A DNA stretch of 64,000 nt from Saccharofermentans sp. Its GTDB lineage: Bacteria; Bacillota_A; Clostridia; Saccharofermentanales; Saccharofermentanaceae. Location: NCBI GenBank assembly GCA_024695565.1, contig JAILHX010000157.1, forward strand, positions 4,550 through 68,549, given 5' to 3'. The notes under the pieces were generated by a model. That model was not told the origin of the DNA. It was given only the letters and a program-made list of their open reading frames with translations, and made no database searches. Shown here piece after piece: positions 44,043 through 53,718 of this stretch. A program made the position numbers and the translations under genes. The stretch's first letter is position 1. Every line of letters starts with the position of its first letter.

Positions 44043-46304
44043 ATGTATTGCGGCGTATTGATAAGAGGAGCTGCGAAGCAGATCGACAGGCTGTTTACTT
44101 ATCGTGTGCCTGAAGAACTCAAGCCTTCAGTAGTACCCGGATCTCTTGTGTCGATCCCTTTCGGCAAGGGTGATTCGGAGCGCGCAGCAGTAGTAATTGA
44201 ACTTAAGGATGAATTTGAAGGTGATGAGAGTCTTGTAAAAGACATCAGTTCACTCATTTCGGGAGCACCGGTACTTAACAGTGACCAGCTCGCGCTTATC
44301 GATAAGATCAGCGACAGGTTCAACTGTACCAGAGGTGATGTCATTGAGCTGATGGTGCCTTCCTGTGTCATTAATCATAAAGATCCCATAGAAGTCTTTG
44401 TTGAGCTCGTTTCAAAAGAAACAGCTCTCGAAGTCCTGAAGAGCGAGTCTTTAAGATCTGTTGCCCACATCAATATCCTTGAATATCTTTTAGAGCGCGG
44501 CAAGTGTACCAGAAAAGAGATAATGTCGTCTCTGTCCTGTTCTTCTGCCCAGGTTAAAGCGCTTGAAGATAAAGGACTTGTAAGACTTGTAAAAGAAGCA
44601 TCCGACAGCGTTCCTCCGGTTATTTCAGATGACTTTGTACCTGAAGGAAAGTTCACTGAAGAATACGATCTCAGCGATGAACAGAAGGACGCTGTCAGTG
44701 CGATTCTAAAAGGAATAGAAGATAAGAAATCAGGTACTTTCCTCTTATTCGGCATTACAGGGAGCGGTAAGACAGAAGTCTATCTCAACTGTGCCAAGAA
44801 GGTGATTGCCGAAGGCGGAAGTGTCATATATATGGTTCCCGAGATCTCGCTGACTCCTCAGACGATCAACTGGATCAAGGGAAGATTAGGCGACAGTGTT
44901 GCAGTCCTTCACAGCAGACTGACCGACAAGCAGCGCTATGAACAGTGGAATAATATCCGGACTGGCAGGGCAAAGGTTATTGTCGGCCCGAGAAGCGGAG
45001 TGTTTGCACCGGCAGTTAACTTAAGACTGATCATTCTTGATGAAGAACATGACGGTTCTTATAAATCTGAATCTCATCCGAGATATTCTGCGAAGGATAT
45101 AGCCAGAATGAGATCTCTTATAACCGGATGCTGTGTTGTATTGGGTTCTGCTACTCCTTCTGTCGAGAGCTTCTATGCTGCCAATGCAGGCGCATATAAA
45201 CTCCTTGAGTTAAAGTCCAGAGCCAGACAGGAAGCAACACTTCCGAAGATCGTTCCTGTTGATATGAAGGAGCAGATGAAGTTAGGAAGCGGCAATATGC
45301 TCTCGGTCCCGTTAAGACAGGCAATGTCTGTTGCTTTCTCAGAGAATAAGCAGGTTATCCTGCTTCTTAACCGCAGAGGCTTTTCGAGGAACCTGGTATG
45401 TGAAGACTGTGGTGAGGCTGTTACCTGTAAGAATTGTTCTGTAGCAATGACACTGCATAATAACAGACGCAACGGAACCCAGAGTCTCGTGTGCCATTAC
45501 TGCGGATATACGATTCCTTCTTATGAAGCTGTGTGCGGCGTCTGTGGCGGAAAGCGCTTTACGAAGACGGGATTTGGAACGCAGCAGCTCGAAGAGTTCC
45601 TTCATCAGGTGTTCCCGCATGAGAAGGTCCTCAGAATGGATCAGGACTCTACGATGACGCCCGGAGCTCATAAAGAGATAATCGAGAAGTTTGCCCAAAA
45701 GCAAGCATCTATCCTTATCGGTACGCAGATGATCGCCAAGGGCCTCGACTTCCCGGATGTTACTGTAGTAGGTGTTTTGGGTGCTGATCTAATGCTTGCT
45801 TCATCTTCGTTCAAGGCATCAGAAAGAGCTTTCCAGCTTATTACCCAGGCAGCCGGAAGAGCGGGCAGGGGAGATCATCCCGGAACAGTATATATTCAGA
45901 GTTTGAGACCTGACCAGCCCCTGTTCAGGTTCGCCTGCACCCAGAACTACAGAGCCTTCTACGAACAGGAGATCGAGTACAGGCAGAAGTTGAAGCTCCC
46001 GCCGTTTAAAGCTGTAGGTGAGATAGTTCTGTCTCTGCCTGATGAGAATGATCTTGTTAAGAGGTCCAATGAGCTTGCAAAATATCTTAATGGATTTATC
46101 GGTTATCAGGACAAGAAGTACCAGTTTGAGGTATATGGCCCTATCCCCTGCGTTATCTATGAGCTCAGAGGCAGATTCAGGATGTCTTTTGTTATCAAGG
46201 CTTGCAATAAATCCGCTATCAACAGTGTGTTCAAAAGGCTGATCGAAGACTTCGACCACACGAAGTTCCCGATGTCTTTTGACAACGACCCCCAGGAAGG
46301 CTGA
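44043..46304 (+). CDS. priA: primosomal replication restart helicase PriA
   Basis: 3'-5' DNA helicase that reloads the replisome at stalled forks. Walker A GITGSGKTEVYL, Walker B DEEHDGSYK, and helicase motifs GSATPSVES and GTQMIAKGLDFPDV are present. The zinc region carries four Cys pairs: CEDCGEAVTCKNC, CHYCGY and CGVCGG. The length of 753 is usual. It begins 6 bp after polC, so it is probably cotranscribed with it. Confidence 0.97.
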   Translation: MYCGVLIRGAAKQIDRLFTYRVPEELKPSVVPGSLVSIPFGKGDSERAAVVIELKDEFEGDESLVKDISSLISGAPVLNSDQLALIDKISDRFNCTRGDVIELMVPSCVINHKDPIEVFVELVSKETALEVLKSESLRSVAHINILEYLLERGKCTRKEIMSSLSCSSAQVKALEDKGLVRLVKEASDSVPPVISDDFVPEGKFTEEYDLSDEQKDAVSAILKGIEDKKSGTFLLFGITGSGKTEVYLNCAKKVIAEGGSVIYMVPEISLTPQTINWIKGRLGDSVAVLHSRLTDKQRYEQWNNIRTGRAKVIVGPRSGVFAPAVNLRLIILDEEHDGSYKSESHPRYSAKDIARMRSLITGCCVVLGSATPSVESFYAANAGAYKLLELKSRARQEATLPKIVPVDMKEQMKLGSGNMLSVPLRQAMSVAFSENKQVILLLNRRGFSRNLVCEDCGEAVTCKNCSVAMTLHNNRRNGTQSLVCHYCGYTIPSYEAVCGVCGGKRFTKTGFGTQQLEEFLHQVFPHEKVLRMDQDSTMTPGAHKEIIEKFAQKQASILIGTQMIAKGLDFPDVTVVGVLGADLMLASSSFKASERAFQLITQAAGRAGRGDHPGTVYIQSLRPDQPLFRFACTQNYRAFYEQEIEYRQKLKLPPFKAVGEIVLSLPDENDLVKRSNELAKYLNGFIGYQDKKYQFEVYGPIPCVIYELRGRFRMSFVIKACNKSAINSVFKRLIEDFDHTKFPMSFDNDPQEG

Positions 46305-46358
46305 AAACGCCTCAACTGTGCGCTGTGGAAGTACATATGTGCACCCCAGAAGTATAAA

Positions 46359-46388
46359 TTGACTATTAATAATATTAGGTGTTACAAT
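46359..46388 (+). promoter_or_regulatory. predicted dapA promoter
   Basis: TTGACT, 18-nt spacer, TACAAT. The transcript leader is about 65 nt; no lysine riboswitch can be accommodated in it. Confidence 0.65.
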
Positions 46389-46459
46389 CCATTATCAGAA
46401 TGAGGATTTAGGCTATAAAACCCTATCTTTTTCTAGTTTTTCATTTGGGAGGCATTAAT

Positions 46460-47368
46460 ATGTCCAAGCCTGTATTTGTAGGTGCCGGTGTTGCTATCGT
46501 TACTCCGTTTTATGAGAATGGCGGAATAAATTTTGATGAACTCAAGCGTATGATCGAGTTCCAGATCGCTCAGAAGATCGATTCCATCATTATCTGCGGA
46601 TCTACCGGCGAAGCTGCTACGATGAATCACGAAGAGCACGTAGAAGCTATCAAGTGCGCTGTTGATACAGTTGCAGGCCGCGTTCCCGTAATCGCAGGAA
46701 CAGGTTCTAACGATACTGCTTATGGTATCGAGCTTACCAAGGCAGCAGCCGAACTCGGAGCTGATGCAGCTCTGCTCGTTACGCCTTATTACAACAAGTG
46801 CACACAGGAAGGACTTTACCGTCACTATAAGATGATCGCTGATGCAGTACCTGAACTGCCTATCATTCTTTATAACGTTCCTTCCAGAACCAACGTCAAT
46901 ATCTCTCCTGAACTTCTCTTTAGACTTTCAGAGTGTGAGAACATCATCGGTGTTAAGGAGTGCAACTTCGCTCAGGTTCCTGAGATCTACAGCCTCTGCG
47001 GCGACAGATATGCTCTCTATTCCGGTGAGGACGGTCTTGCCGTACCTATGATCTCTCTTGGTGCCAAGGGCGTTATCTCTGTAATTGCCAACATCATGCC
47101 TAAGGAAACATCCGAGATGATCCATGATTACATCAACGGCGATACAGAGAAGGCAAAGAAGGCACAGATCGACTTCATTCCTCTTGTAAAGGCAATGTTC
47201 TGTGAAGTTAACCCGATTCCTGTTAAGGAAGCCATGAACATTCTTGGATGGAATGCAGGTCCCTGCAGACTTCCTCTTTGTGAGATGAGCAAGGCTAACC
47301 ACGATAAGGTCGTAGATGTTCTTGCCAAGTATGACACTTCAGCAATGAAGGCTTTTCTTGGAAAGTAA
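46460..47368 (+). CDS. dapA: 4-hydroxy-tetrahydrodipicolinate synthase
   Basis: First step of the lysine/diaminopimelate branch: condenses pyruvate with aspartate semialdehyde. TIM barrel with GVAIVTPFYENGGINF, ICGSTGEAATM, LYNVPSRTNVNI (catalytic Tyr) and IIGVKECN (Schiff-base Lys). The length of 302 is usual. The ATG at 46460 follows GGGAGGC; an upstream ATG at 46445 lies before that site. dapB follows by 23 bp. Confidence 0.97.
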   Translation: MSKPVFVGAGVAIVTPFYENGGINFDELKRMIEFQIAQKIDSIIICGSTGEAATMNHEEHVEAIKCAVDTVAGRVPVIAGTGSNDTAYGIELTKAAAELGADAALLVTPYYNKCTQEGLYRHYKMIADAVPELPIILYNVPSRTNVNISPELLFRLSECENIIGVKECNFAQVPEIYSLCGDRYALYSGEDGLAVPMISLGAKGVISVIANIMPKETSEMIHDYINGDTEKAKKAQIDFIPLVKAMFCEVNPIPVKEAMNILGWNAGPCRLPLCEMSKANHDKVVDVLAKYDTSAMKAFLGK

Positions 47369-47391
47369 TCTGATAGGAACAGGAGTATCAA

Positions 47392-48159
47392 ATGGTTAAG
47401 ATTTTTCTAAACGGTTGTTGCGGAAGAATGGGCAAAGCCATTGTTGACTTGTGCCTTCACAGTGATGAATACCAGATCGTAGCAGGCGGCGATATTTTCG
47501 AGAACCCTGATTACAAGTTCCCGGTTTATACAAGCGTTAATGAATGCACCGAGGATTTTGATGTGATCATCGATTTCTCCAATGCCAAAGCCGTTCCTAC
47601 TATCCTTGAATTTGCGCTTTCCCGCAAGAAGCCTTTTATCTGCTGCACAACAGCTCTTTCTGACGAGACAGTCAATGATATCCTCAAGGCTTCTGAGGAG
47701 ATCGCGGTATTCAAGTCTGCAAACATGAGCATCGGTATCAATCTCATGATCGAGCTTGCCAAGCAGGCTACGAAGATTCTTTATCCCGATTTCGATATCG
47801 AGATCTTAGAGGCTCACCACAACAGGAAGCTGGATGCACCTTCCGGTACTGCGATGATGATCGCTAATGCAATCGATCAGGAGATCCCTGATAAGGTTGA
47901 ATATGTATATGACAGACACAGCGTTAATAAGGCCAGATCCAAGCAGGAGATCGGCATCTCTTCCATCAGGGGCGGTAACATAGTCGGTGAACATCAGGCT
48001 ATGTTTATCAGTGATGAAGAGATAATCACGATCAGCCACAGCGCACAGACCAGAGATGTATTCGCCAAGGGTGCATTAAGGGCTGCCAAATTTATGGCCG
48101 ATAAAGAGCGTGGATATTTCACAATGTCTGATATAATTGCTGAGTATACAGGCGAATAA
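47392..48159 (+). CDS. dapB: 4-hydroxy-tetrahydrodipicolinate reductase
   Basis: NAD(P)H reductase following DapA. Nucleotide-binding loop LNGCCGRMGKAI, CCTTALSD region, and the catalytic motif LEAHHNRKLDAPSGTAMM are present. The length of 255 is normal. It forms a dapA-dapB operon and is followed closely by yajC. Confidence 0.97.
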   Translation: MVKIFLNGCCGRMGKAIVDLCLHSDEYQIVAGGDIFENPDYKFPVYTSVNECTEDFDVIIDFSNAKAVPTILEFALSRKKPFICCTTALSDETVNDILKASEEIAVFKSANMSIGINLMIELAKQATKILYPDFDIEILEAHHNRKLDAPSGTAMMIANAIDQEIPDKVEYVYDRHSVNKARSKQEIGISSIRGGNIVGEHQAMFISDEEIITISHSAQTRDVFAKGALRAAKFMADKERGYFTMSDIIAEYTGE

Positions 48160-48178
48160 TTTTTTGGAGGAATTATAA

Positions 48179-48601
48179 ATGTTCAATTTTGAAGATACCG
48201 GTTTTGGCTTACAGTCTTTCCTCGGTAATGGTGAGATGATGGGATCTGCTGCATCCCTCGGACTTCTTGTCCTTATGTTCGTGGTCTTTTACTTCATTCT
48301 TATCAGACCTCAGCGTAAGAAGGATAAGGAACTTAAGGAGCAGATGAGCAAGCTTCAGGTCGGCGATAAGGTCGTTACCATCGGCGGTCTCGTAGGTTTT
48401 GTTGCTAACGTTAAGGGTGATGAGGTTACCATCTCAACATCCGCAGCTAATACACTCGTTACTTTCTCAAAGAGCGCTATTCAGACCGTTATTAAGCGTG
48501 ATCAGCTCAATCCTGACGGTTCCGTCAAGAAGTCTGAAGAGCCTGAGAAGCCTTCTTTCTTTGGCAAGAAGAAGGAGAAGAAGGATAAGGACGCTGAGTA
48601 A
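48179..48601 (+). CDS. yajC: preprotein translocase accessory subunit YajC
   Basis: Small membrane protein that joins SecDF in protein export. One transmembrane helix (residues ~22-42, AASLGLLVLMFVVFYFILI) leads into the conserved RPQRKKDKELKEQMSKLQVGDKVVTIGGLVG. The tail is Lys/Glu-rich. TGGAGGAAT precedes the ATG. It is away from secDF/tgt here, in line with dapAB and ended by a terminator. Confidence 0.94.
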   Translation: MFNFEDTGFGLQSFLGNGEMMGSAASLGLLVLMFVVFYFILIRPQRKKDKELKEQMSKLQVGDKVVTIGGLVGFVANVKGDEVTISTSAANTLVTFSKSAIQTVIKRDQLNPDGSVKKSEEPEKPSFFGKKKEKKDKDAE

Positions 48602-48626
48602 TTCCTTCTCATACGGCTGTTTATAC

Positions 48627-48656
48627 GGGCCCGGAATTTGCACCGGGCCTTTTAAT
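48627..48656 (+). terminator. rho-independent terminator after yajC
   Basis: Stem GGCCCGG / CCGGGCC with an 8-nt loop, then TTTTAATTAAT. Confidence 0.85.
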
Positions 48657-48673
48657 TAATAACAGAGGTTTAC

Positions 48674-50623
48674 ATGGGACTGATACCTGAGAACGTAATT
48701 GATGAAGTGCTTATGAAGGCGGATATCGAATCCGTTGTAAGCCGTTATGTTCAGCTTAAGCGTTCGGGCGGCAACATGTGGGGTCTCTGTCCTTTCCATT
48801 CTGAGAAGACTCCGTCTTTCTCGGTTAATCCGTCCAAGCAGATCTTCCACTGCTTCGGGTGCGGCAAGGGCGGCAATGCCATAAAGTTCATAATGGAGAT
48901 CGAGCACCTTAATTATCCTGAAGCGATCAGACATCTTGCAGGATTATATGGTGTTGATGTTCCCGAGACAGGTTATTCCGGTGATTCCGTAAACAAAGAA
49001 GAGAAGAACCGGATCAAGGATATCCTTAAGGAAGCCGCTAAATACTACTACAAGTCATTAAATGATCCGGAGATCGGTAAGCCAGCCAGAGAATATGCCG
49101 AGAAGAGAGGCCTTTCCAAGCAGACTCTCGACAGCTTCGGACTGGGTTATTCTCCGATCAGGACCGGCTTGTACGACATATTGAAGGAGAAGGGCTATAA
49201 GGATGACGAGATGCTCAAGTCAGGTATCTTTGTCCAGTCTTCGAAAACAAACAAACCTTATGAGCTTTTCCGCGGAAGACTGATGTTTCCTATTTTCGAC
49301 ACGTTCGGAACCATAATCGCATTCGGCGGCAGATCTTTGGGTCCTGAGATGCCCAAGTATGTAAATTCTCCGGATTCGCTCGTATATAACAAGCAGAATC
49401 ATCTGTATGCGATGAATTTTGCAAGAAAAGAGCAGTCTAAACAGCTTATCGTTGTTGAAGGTTATATGGATGCCATCGCAATGCATTCGGCTGGTTTCCG
49501 GAATACTGTTGCAGCTCTCGGCACATCTTTTACTGACAGCCAGCTTAAGCTCTGCAGCAGATATGCAGAAGAAGTGGTATTCTTCTTCGATGCTGATGCC
49601 GCAGGACAGAAGGCTGCCTTAAGAGCCATCAGGATGATGATGGAATATCTGAAGAAATTAAGCGGTATCGGGATCCGCATCAGGATCGCGAAGGTGCCTG
49701 ACGGCAAGGACCCTGATGAATTCATCAGAGTCAACGGTGCCGATAAGTTCAAGGAAGTCGTCCGCAATGCCCTTTATGTTGAGGACTATCTTCTTGCCAG
49801 AGCTAAGAACGATAATACTGATTCGGAGACAGGCACTCTTGATCTCGGCAGATATCAGGCAGACATCCTGGAATACGGTTCCTGGATGAATGATGAGATA
49901 AAGATGTCCAGAATGGCAGGAGTTGCCGCAGCAATGCTCGGTGCTACGCAGCAGGCCGTCATGAGCCAGATGCAGAAGTTCAGCATGGCTGAAGACAAGA
50001 AGCAGTCACAGCTTAATGCCAGGACCATTGAACGTGAGAGAAGGGAAGATATCAGCAGCCGCAACATCGTTGATGAGATCGATCCTGCGCAGGACGTGCC
50101 TCAGGAAGTTTCACCTTCTGAACCCCGTGAATTTAGGAAGGTCGACGATTCAGCTACAGCTGAGGAAATAGAACTGTTTGCATATGCTCTCTCATTGGGA
50201 AGCGCTCTTGCTGATCCTTCTAAGATCGACAGTAAGGATATCATCAGGGCAGATGATTTCTCAGGCGATACGCTCAAGGTGCTCGCAGGCAACTTCCTTA
50301 AGATCTTTGACGGCAGGAAAGAGACTCTGTTTGCCAGGATGAGCGATTATTTCAGCAGGCTTACCATCAACGGCCAGCGTGCTGAGGATGTAATGCTCAG
50401 GGCTGTTGAGAATGCTGATAAGAGCCTTAATGTCGAAGTAAAACGCGATATGTATCTGACTTTGCTCTGTAAGGTCAGGACCGGCATCATCAATAAAGAG
50501 GAAGAGAATCTTATCCGTATGAGAGCTTCGGCCAGCAGCACCGATAAGGCTAAGATCGATGAGATGCTCAGACGGTTGAGTGATTATAAGCTCGAACTTC
50601 GCAACAAGATTGGAGAACTCTGA
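48674..50623 (+). CDS. dnaG: DNA primase
   Basis: Makes RNA primers at the replication fork. An N-terminal zinc domain reads CPFHSEKTPSF ... FHCFGCGKGGNA. The RNA-polymerase core has the EGYMDAIAMHSAG Toprim motif and FFDADAAGQKAALRA. The C-terminal helicase-binding part includes a charged linker at ~430-480. The length of 649 is above the usual ~600. The stop overlaps the trmK ATG (TGATG). No sigma factor gene follows, unlike the usual dnaG-rpoD order. Confidence 0.97.
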   Translation: MGLIPENVIDEVLMKADIESVVSRYVQLKRSGGNMWGLCPFHSEKTPSFSVNPSKQIFHCFGCGKGGNAIKFIMEIEHLNYPEAIRHLAGLYGVDVPETGYSGDSVNKEEKNRIKDILKEAAKYYYKSLNDPEIGKPAREYAEKRGLSKQTLDSFGLGYSPIRTGLYDILKEKGYKDDEMLKSGIFVQSSKTNKPYELFRGRLMFPIFDTFGTIIAFGGRSLGPEMPKYVNSPDSLVYNKQNHLYAMNFARKEQSKQLIVVEGYMDAIAMHSAGFRNTVAALGTSFTDSQLKLCSRYAEEVVFFFDADAAGQKAALRAIRMMMEYLKKLSGIGIRIRIAKVPDGKDPDEFIRVNGADKFKEVVRNALYVEDYLLARAKNDNTDSETGTLDLGRYQADILEYGSWMNDEIKMSRMAGVAAAMLGATQQAVMSQMQKFSMAEDKKQSQLNARTIERERREDISSRNIVDEIDPAQDVPQEVSPSEPREFRKVDDSATAEEIELFAYALSLGSALADPSKIDSKDIIRADDFSGDTLKVLAGNFLKIFDGRKETLFARMSDYFSRLTINGQRAEDVMLRAVENADKSLNVEVKRDMYLTLLCKVRTGIINKEEENLIRMRASASSTDKAKIDEMLRRLSDYKLELRNKIGEL

Positions 50624-51318
50624 TGCAGGATCTGCCGATAAGACTGGAGATGGTTTTGGAACAGGTAAAATGTGTCCGTAAGGACGAACGTTCCAGAAGG
50701 ATCATTGATGTCGGTTCGGATCACGGGTTTCTCGCGATAAGGTGCCTCGAAGAAGACCTGGCAGGTACTGCCGTCTGTACGGAGATACATAATCCGCCTG
50801 CCAAAAGATCCTGCGATGCACTTGCTGAGGCCGGATTCGGTGATGTGTCTGAAGTCTATGTTACTGACGGACTTAAGGGCGTTCCTCTTCAGAACGGCGA
50901 CGTTATAGTCATAGCCGGTATGGGCGGACTTAACATAATCGATATAATCACACGTGCCCTGAAAGATAATGGTTACCATGTTCTTGAGAATGTGACATTC
51001 GTCCTCCAGCCCCAGAAATCCAATGAGATCGTAAGAAATTACCTTGCAAAGACAGGATTCGTTTTTGAGGACGAGAGTGTTTGTTATGACAGGGATATAT
51101 TTTATAATTGTATGCGTGTTGTGTTTAAGGGGATAAGTTCTGCACTGACGGCTGAAGAAGCATGCTACGGACCTGTCCTGCTTAAGAAATACTATGAAGG
51201 GGATACTGCCGTAAGTGATTATTTCGATCATCTGAACTCGCTTTTCGAAGTAAGGCAGAGAAGCAATCCGGTAGTTATGACGGCATTACAGGAGAGGAAA
51301 AGAAATGAACGTAAATGA
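50623..51318 (+). CDS. trmK: tRNA (adenine-22-N1)-methyltransferase TrmK
   Basis: SAM-dependent enzyme that methylates A22 of tRNA. Motif I IIDVGSDHGFLAIR, the VIAGMGGLNI motif and VLQPQKSNEIVRNYL are typical of the TrmK/YqfN family. The length of 231 is normal. In Firmicutes this gene sits next to the Nif3-like gene, as here (14-bp overlap downstream). Confidence 0.92.
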   Translation: MQDLPIRLEMVLEQVKCVRKDERSRRIIDVGSDHGFLAIRCLEEDLAGTAVCTEIHNPPAKRSCDALAEAGFGDVSEVYVTDGLKGVPLQNGDVIVIAGMGGLNIIDIITRALKDNGYHVLENVTFVLQPQKSNEIVRNYLAKTGFVFEDESVCYDRDIFYNCMRVVFKGISSALTAEEACYGPVLLKKYYEGDTAVSDYFDHLNSLFEVRQRSNPVVMTALQERKRNERK

Positions 51319-52078
51319 TATCGAGTTGTATTTAAACGAAGTTTTTCCGCAGGAAAATGCACTGGAATACGATAATGTAGGCCTTATCGCAGGTGACAGA
51401 GAGAAGGTCGTATCGGCGATCGTTGTATCTCTTGACCTTACGAGCAAAGCTATAGCAACGGCCAAATCATGCGGTGCGAACCTTATCGTTACTCATCATC
51501 CGATAATTTTCGGCGGCATCAAGGCCCTTACAATGGATGATTATGTCGGCAGAACGCTTGTAGAGCTTATCAAGTCAGGTATCTCTGTTATAAGCTGCCA
51601 TACAAATCTCGATCTGACTGATGAATTCGGTAATCTGGCGATTGCTGAACTCTTAGGTGTGACAGATGCAAAGCATCTGGACGGAGCTGTCTGCGGAGTT
51701 GTTTATGAACTTGATTCCAATGAGCCTGTTACGCTCAAACAATACTGTCAGAAAGTTGCTCAAGACCTTAAGTGCAGCGGTCTTATCACGATCAACGATC
51801 CCCAGAACAGGGTCAGCAAAGTCTTTATCCAGGGCGGATCATTCGATGAGGATTCGGTTGATGCTATCCTGAAGAACAATGTGGATACGGTAATTTCCGG
51901 TGAGATCAAGCATCATGTCTGTGTCGGACTTGGCCAGATGGGTGTTAACACCATAATTGCAGGTCATTCTGCTACAGAACAGGCATATCTGCCCAAGATG
52001 GCAAAACTGCTTTCGGAGAAGTTCCCCGGAATAGACATTACTGTGAATTATAACAACGAAGTATCATCTATACTTTAA
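51305..52078 (+). CDS. Nif3-like dinuclear metal-centre protein (YqfO family)
   Basis: Hexameric, metal-binding protein of uncertain molecular role. Metal-ligand motifs: EYDNVGLIAGD, LIVTHHPIIFGG, SCHTNLDLTDEFGN and, near the end, VISGEIKHHV and IAGHSATEQ. At 257 residues it lacks the PII-like insert domain of the longer B. subtilis YqfO. The ATG follows GGAGAGGAAAAG inside the end of trmK. Confidence 0.9.
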   Translation: MNVNDIELYLNEVFPQENALEYDNVGLIAGDREKVVSAIVVSLDLTSKAIATAKSCGANLIVTHHPIIFGGIKALTMDDYVGRTLVELIKSGISVISCHTNLDLTDEFGNLAIAELLGVTDAKHLDGAVCGVVYELDSNEPVTLKQYCQKVAQDLKCSGLITINDPQNRVSKVFIQGGSFDEDSVDAILKNNVDTVISGEIKHHVCVGLGQMGVNTIIAGHSATEQAYLPKMAKLLSEKFPGIDITVNYNNEVSSIL

Positions 52079-52106
52079 TTGAGTTTATTATTAGAATAAT
52101 TATGTT

Positions 52107-52450
52107 TTTCGGGCAGGCCGAGACGATCGCGGGCGCCATAGTGCGAAAGCACGGCGCATGAGGAAAGTCCGGGCTCCATAGGACAGGATGCCGGGCAGTT
52201 CCCGGTGAAGGCAACTTTAAGGAAAGTGCAACAGAAAAGAAAACCGCCCCACAAGGGTAAGGATGAAAAGGCGAGGTAAGAGCTCACCGGCGATGTGGAG
52301 ACATATCGGCCTTGTAAACCCCATCCGGAGCAACGTCGAGGAAAGGTATATCGTGGTCCGCGAGCCTTAGGAGACGGCTTGAACGTTTTAGAGATATTAC
52401 GTCTAGATAGATGATCGTCATATACAGAACCCGGCTTACCGGTCTGCACG
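52107..52450 (+). ncRNA. rnpB: RNase P RNA
   Basis: Catalytic RNA that trims tRNA 5' ends. The conserved GAGGAAAGTCCGGGCTCC core, AACAGAAAAGAAAACCGCC, and the 3' conserved ACAGAACCCGGCTTA block are present. P1 is formed by GCAGGCCG (52113-52120) with CGGTCTGC (52440-52447). The ends are therefore set to within a few bases. It lies between the Nif3-like gene and purM. Confidence 0.95.
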
Positions 52451-52492
52451 AAGAACATAACCGCGCTATTAAATTTAGGGAGGATTTGGTAA

Positions 52493-53668
52493 ATGTCAGC
52501 AGAGTCTTATTTGAGCAGAGGTGTATCACCCACAAAAGATGATGTTAAGGCAGCAGTAAAGAATCAGTCAAAGGGAGTTTTCCCCGGAGCATTCTGCAAG
52601 CTCATTGAAGATCTTGCAGGCGATCCCGAATACTGTACTGCTATCCATGCTGACGGTGCAGGAACCAAATCTTCCGTAGCTTACCTCATGTATAAAGAGA
52701 CCGGCAGTTACGACTGGTTCAAGGGCCTTGCTCAGGACTCACTCGTAATGAACACTGACGACCTCGCTTGCTGCGGCGTTACCGAGAATCTCATGTTGTC
52801 CAATACCATCGGACGCAACGCTCACAGAGTAGACGGTAAGGCTATTGCGAAGGTTATCGAAGGTTACGATGAGATCATCGCAAAGCTCGCAGATCAGGGC
52901 ATCAACATCACGATGTGCGGCGGTGAGACTGCAGACGTGGGCGACCTCGTAAAGACTCTTATCGTTGACTCAACTCTCGTAGCAAGAGCCAAGAGATCAG
53001 AAGTAATCAACGCAGCCAACATCAAGCCCGGCAACGTTATCGTAGGCCTCGCTTCTTTCGGTCAGGCCACATACGAAGACAAGTATAATTCAGGCATGTC
53101 TTCCAACGGTCTTACAGCTGCCCGTCACATGCTTCTTAACAAGCATTACTATGAGAACTATAAGGAATCTTTCTCTGACACATTGGGAGAGGATAAGGCA
53201 TACTGCGGAAAGTATCTGCTCTCTGATAAGCTACCGGGAACAGACATTACAGTCGGTGAGGCCATCCTCGCTCCCACAAGAACATTCCTTCCCGTAATCT
53301 CCAAGGTTCTCGCATCTTACAGGGAGAATATCTACGGAATCATCCACTGCACAGGCGGCGGCCAGGCTAAGTGCCGTGACTTCGGTACAGGTGTCCGTTA
53401 TGTTAAGGACAACATGTTTGATCTTCCTCCGCTTTTCCAGGCAATTTATGAATCCGGCGAGATCCCGATGAAGGAACTCTTCCAGGTATTCAACTGCGGA
53501 CACAGGATCGAATTCTACTGTGACGAGTCTGTCGCTTCCAATATCATTGAGATCGCATCTTCATTTAACATCGAATCGAAGGTCGTAGGCCATGTCGAAA
53601 TGTCTTCAAACGGTAACATAAATGAAGTCATTATAAAATCTCAGGGTCAGGAATTTGTCTATAATTAA
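52493..53668 (+). CDS. purM: phosphoribosylformylglycinamidine cyclo-ligase, long form
   Basis: AIR synthetase of purine biosynthesis. It has HADGAGTKSSVAYLMYKETG, DSLVMNTDDLACCG, CGGETADVGDLVKTLIVDST, SFGQATYEDKYNSGMSSNGL and IIHCTGGGQAKC. With 391 residues it is longer than the ~340 of typical Firmicutes PurM. As I recall them, Bacteroidetes PurM proteins have this length and these same motifs. GGGAGGA precedes the ATG. No other pur gene is next to it. Function is secure from family motifs; origin by transfer is an inference. Confidence 0.88.
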   Translation: MSAESYLSRGVSPTKDDVKAAVKNQSKGVFPGAFCKLIEDLAGDPEYCTAIHADGAGTKSSVAYLMYKETGSYDWFKGLAQDSLVMNTDDLACCGVTENLMLSNTIGRNAHRVDGKAIAKVIEGYDEIIAKLADQGINITMCGGETADVGDLVKTLIVDSTLVARAKRSEVINAANIKPGNVIVGLASFGQATYEDKYNSGMSSNGLTAARHMLLNKHYYENYKESFSDTLGEDKAYCGKYLLSDKLPGTDITVGEAILAPTRTFLPVISKVLASYRENIYGIIHCTGGGQAKCRDFGTGVRYVKDNMFDLPPLFQAIYESGEIPMKELFQVFNCGHRIEFYCDESVASNIIEIASSFNIESKVVGHVEMSSNGNINEVIIKSQGQEFVYN

Positions 53669-53682
53669 ATAAGAGTAGGTGC

Positions 53683-53715
53683 AATGCCTGCTCGAATAAA
53701 TTAAAGGCAGGTATT
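53683..53715 (+). promoter_or_regulatory. hairpin covering the aquaporin ribosome binding site
   Basis: AATGCCTGC (53683-53691) pairs with GCAGGTATT (53707-53715), nine pairs including one G-T, with a 15-nt loop. The second arm and loop contain the AAAGGCAGG ribosome site, just before the ATG at 53719. This could limit translation. Confidence 0.45.
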
Positions 53716-53718
53716 GTT

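Noticed and set aside
46305..46459. Lysine riboswitch upstream of dapA
   Set aside because: The predicted leader is about 65 nt, far shorter than a lysine riboswitch, and conserved elements are not seen.
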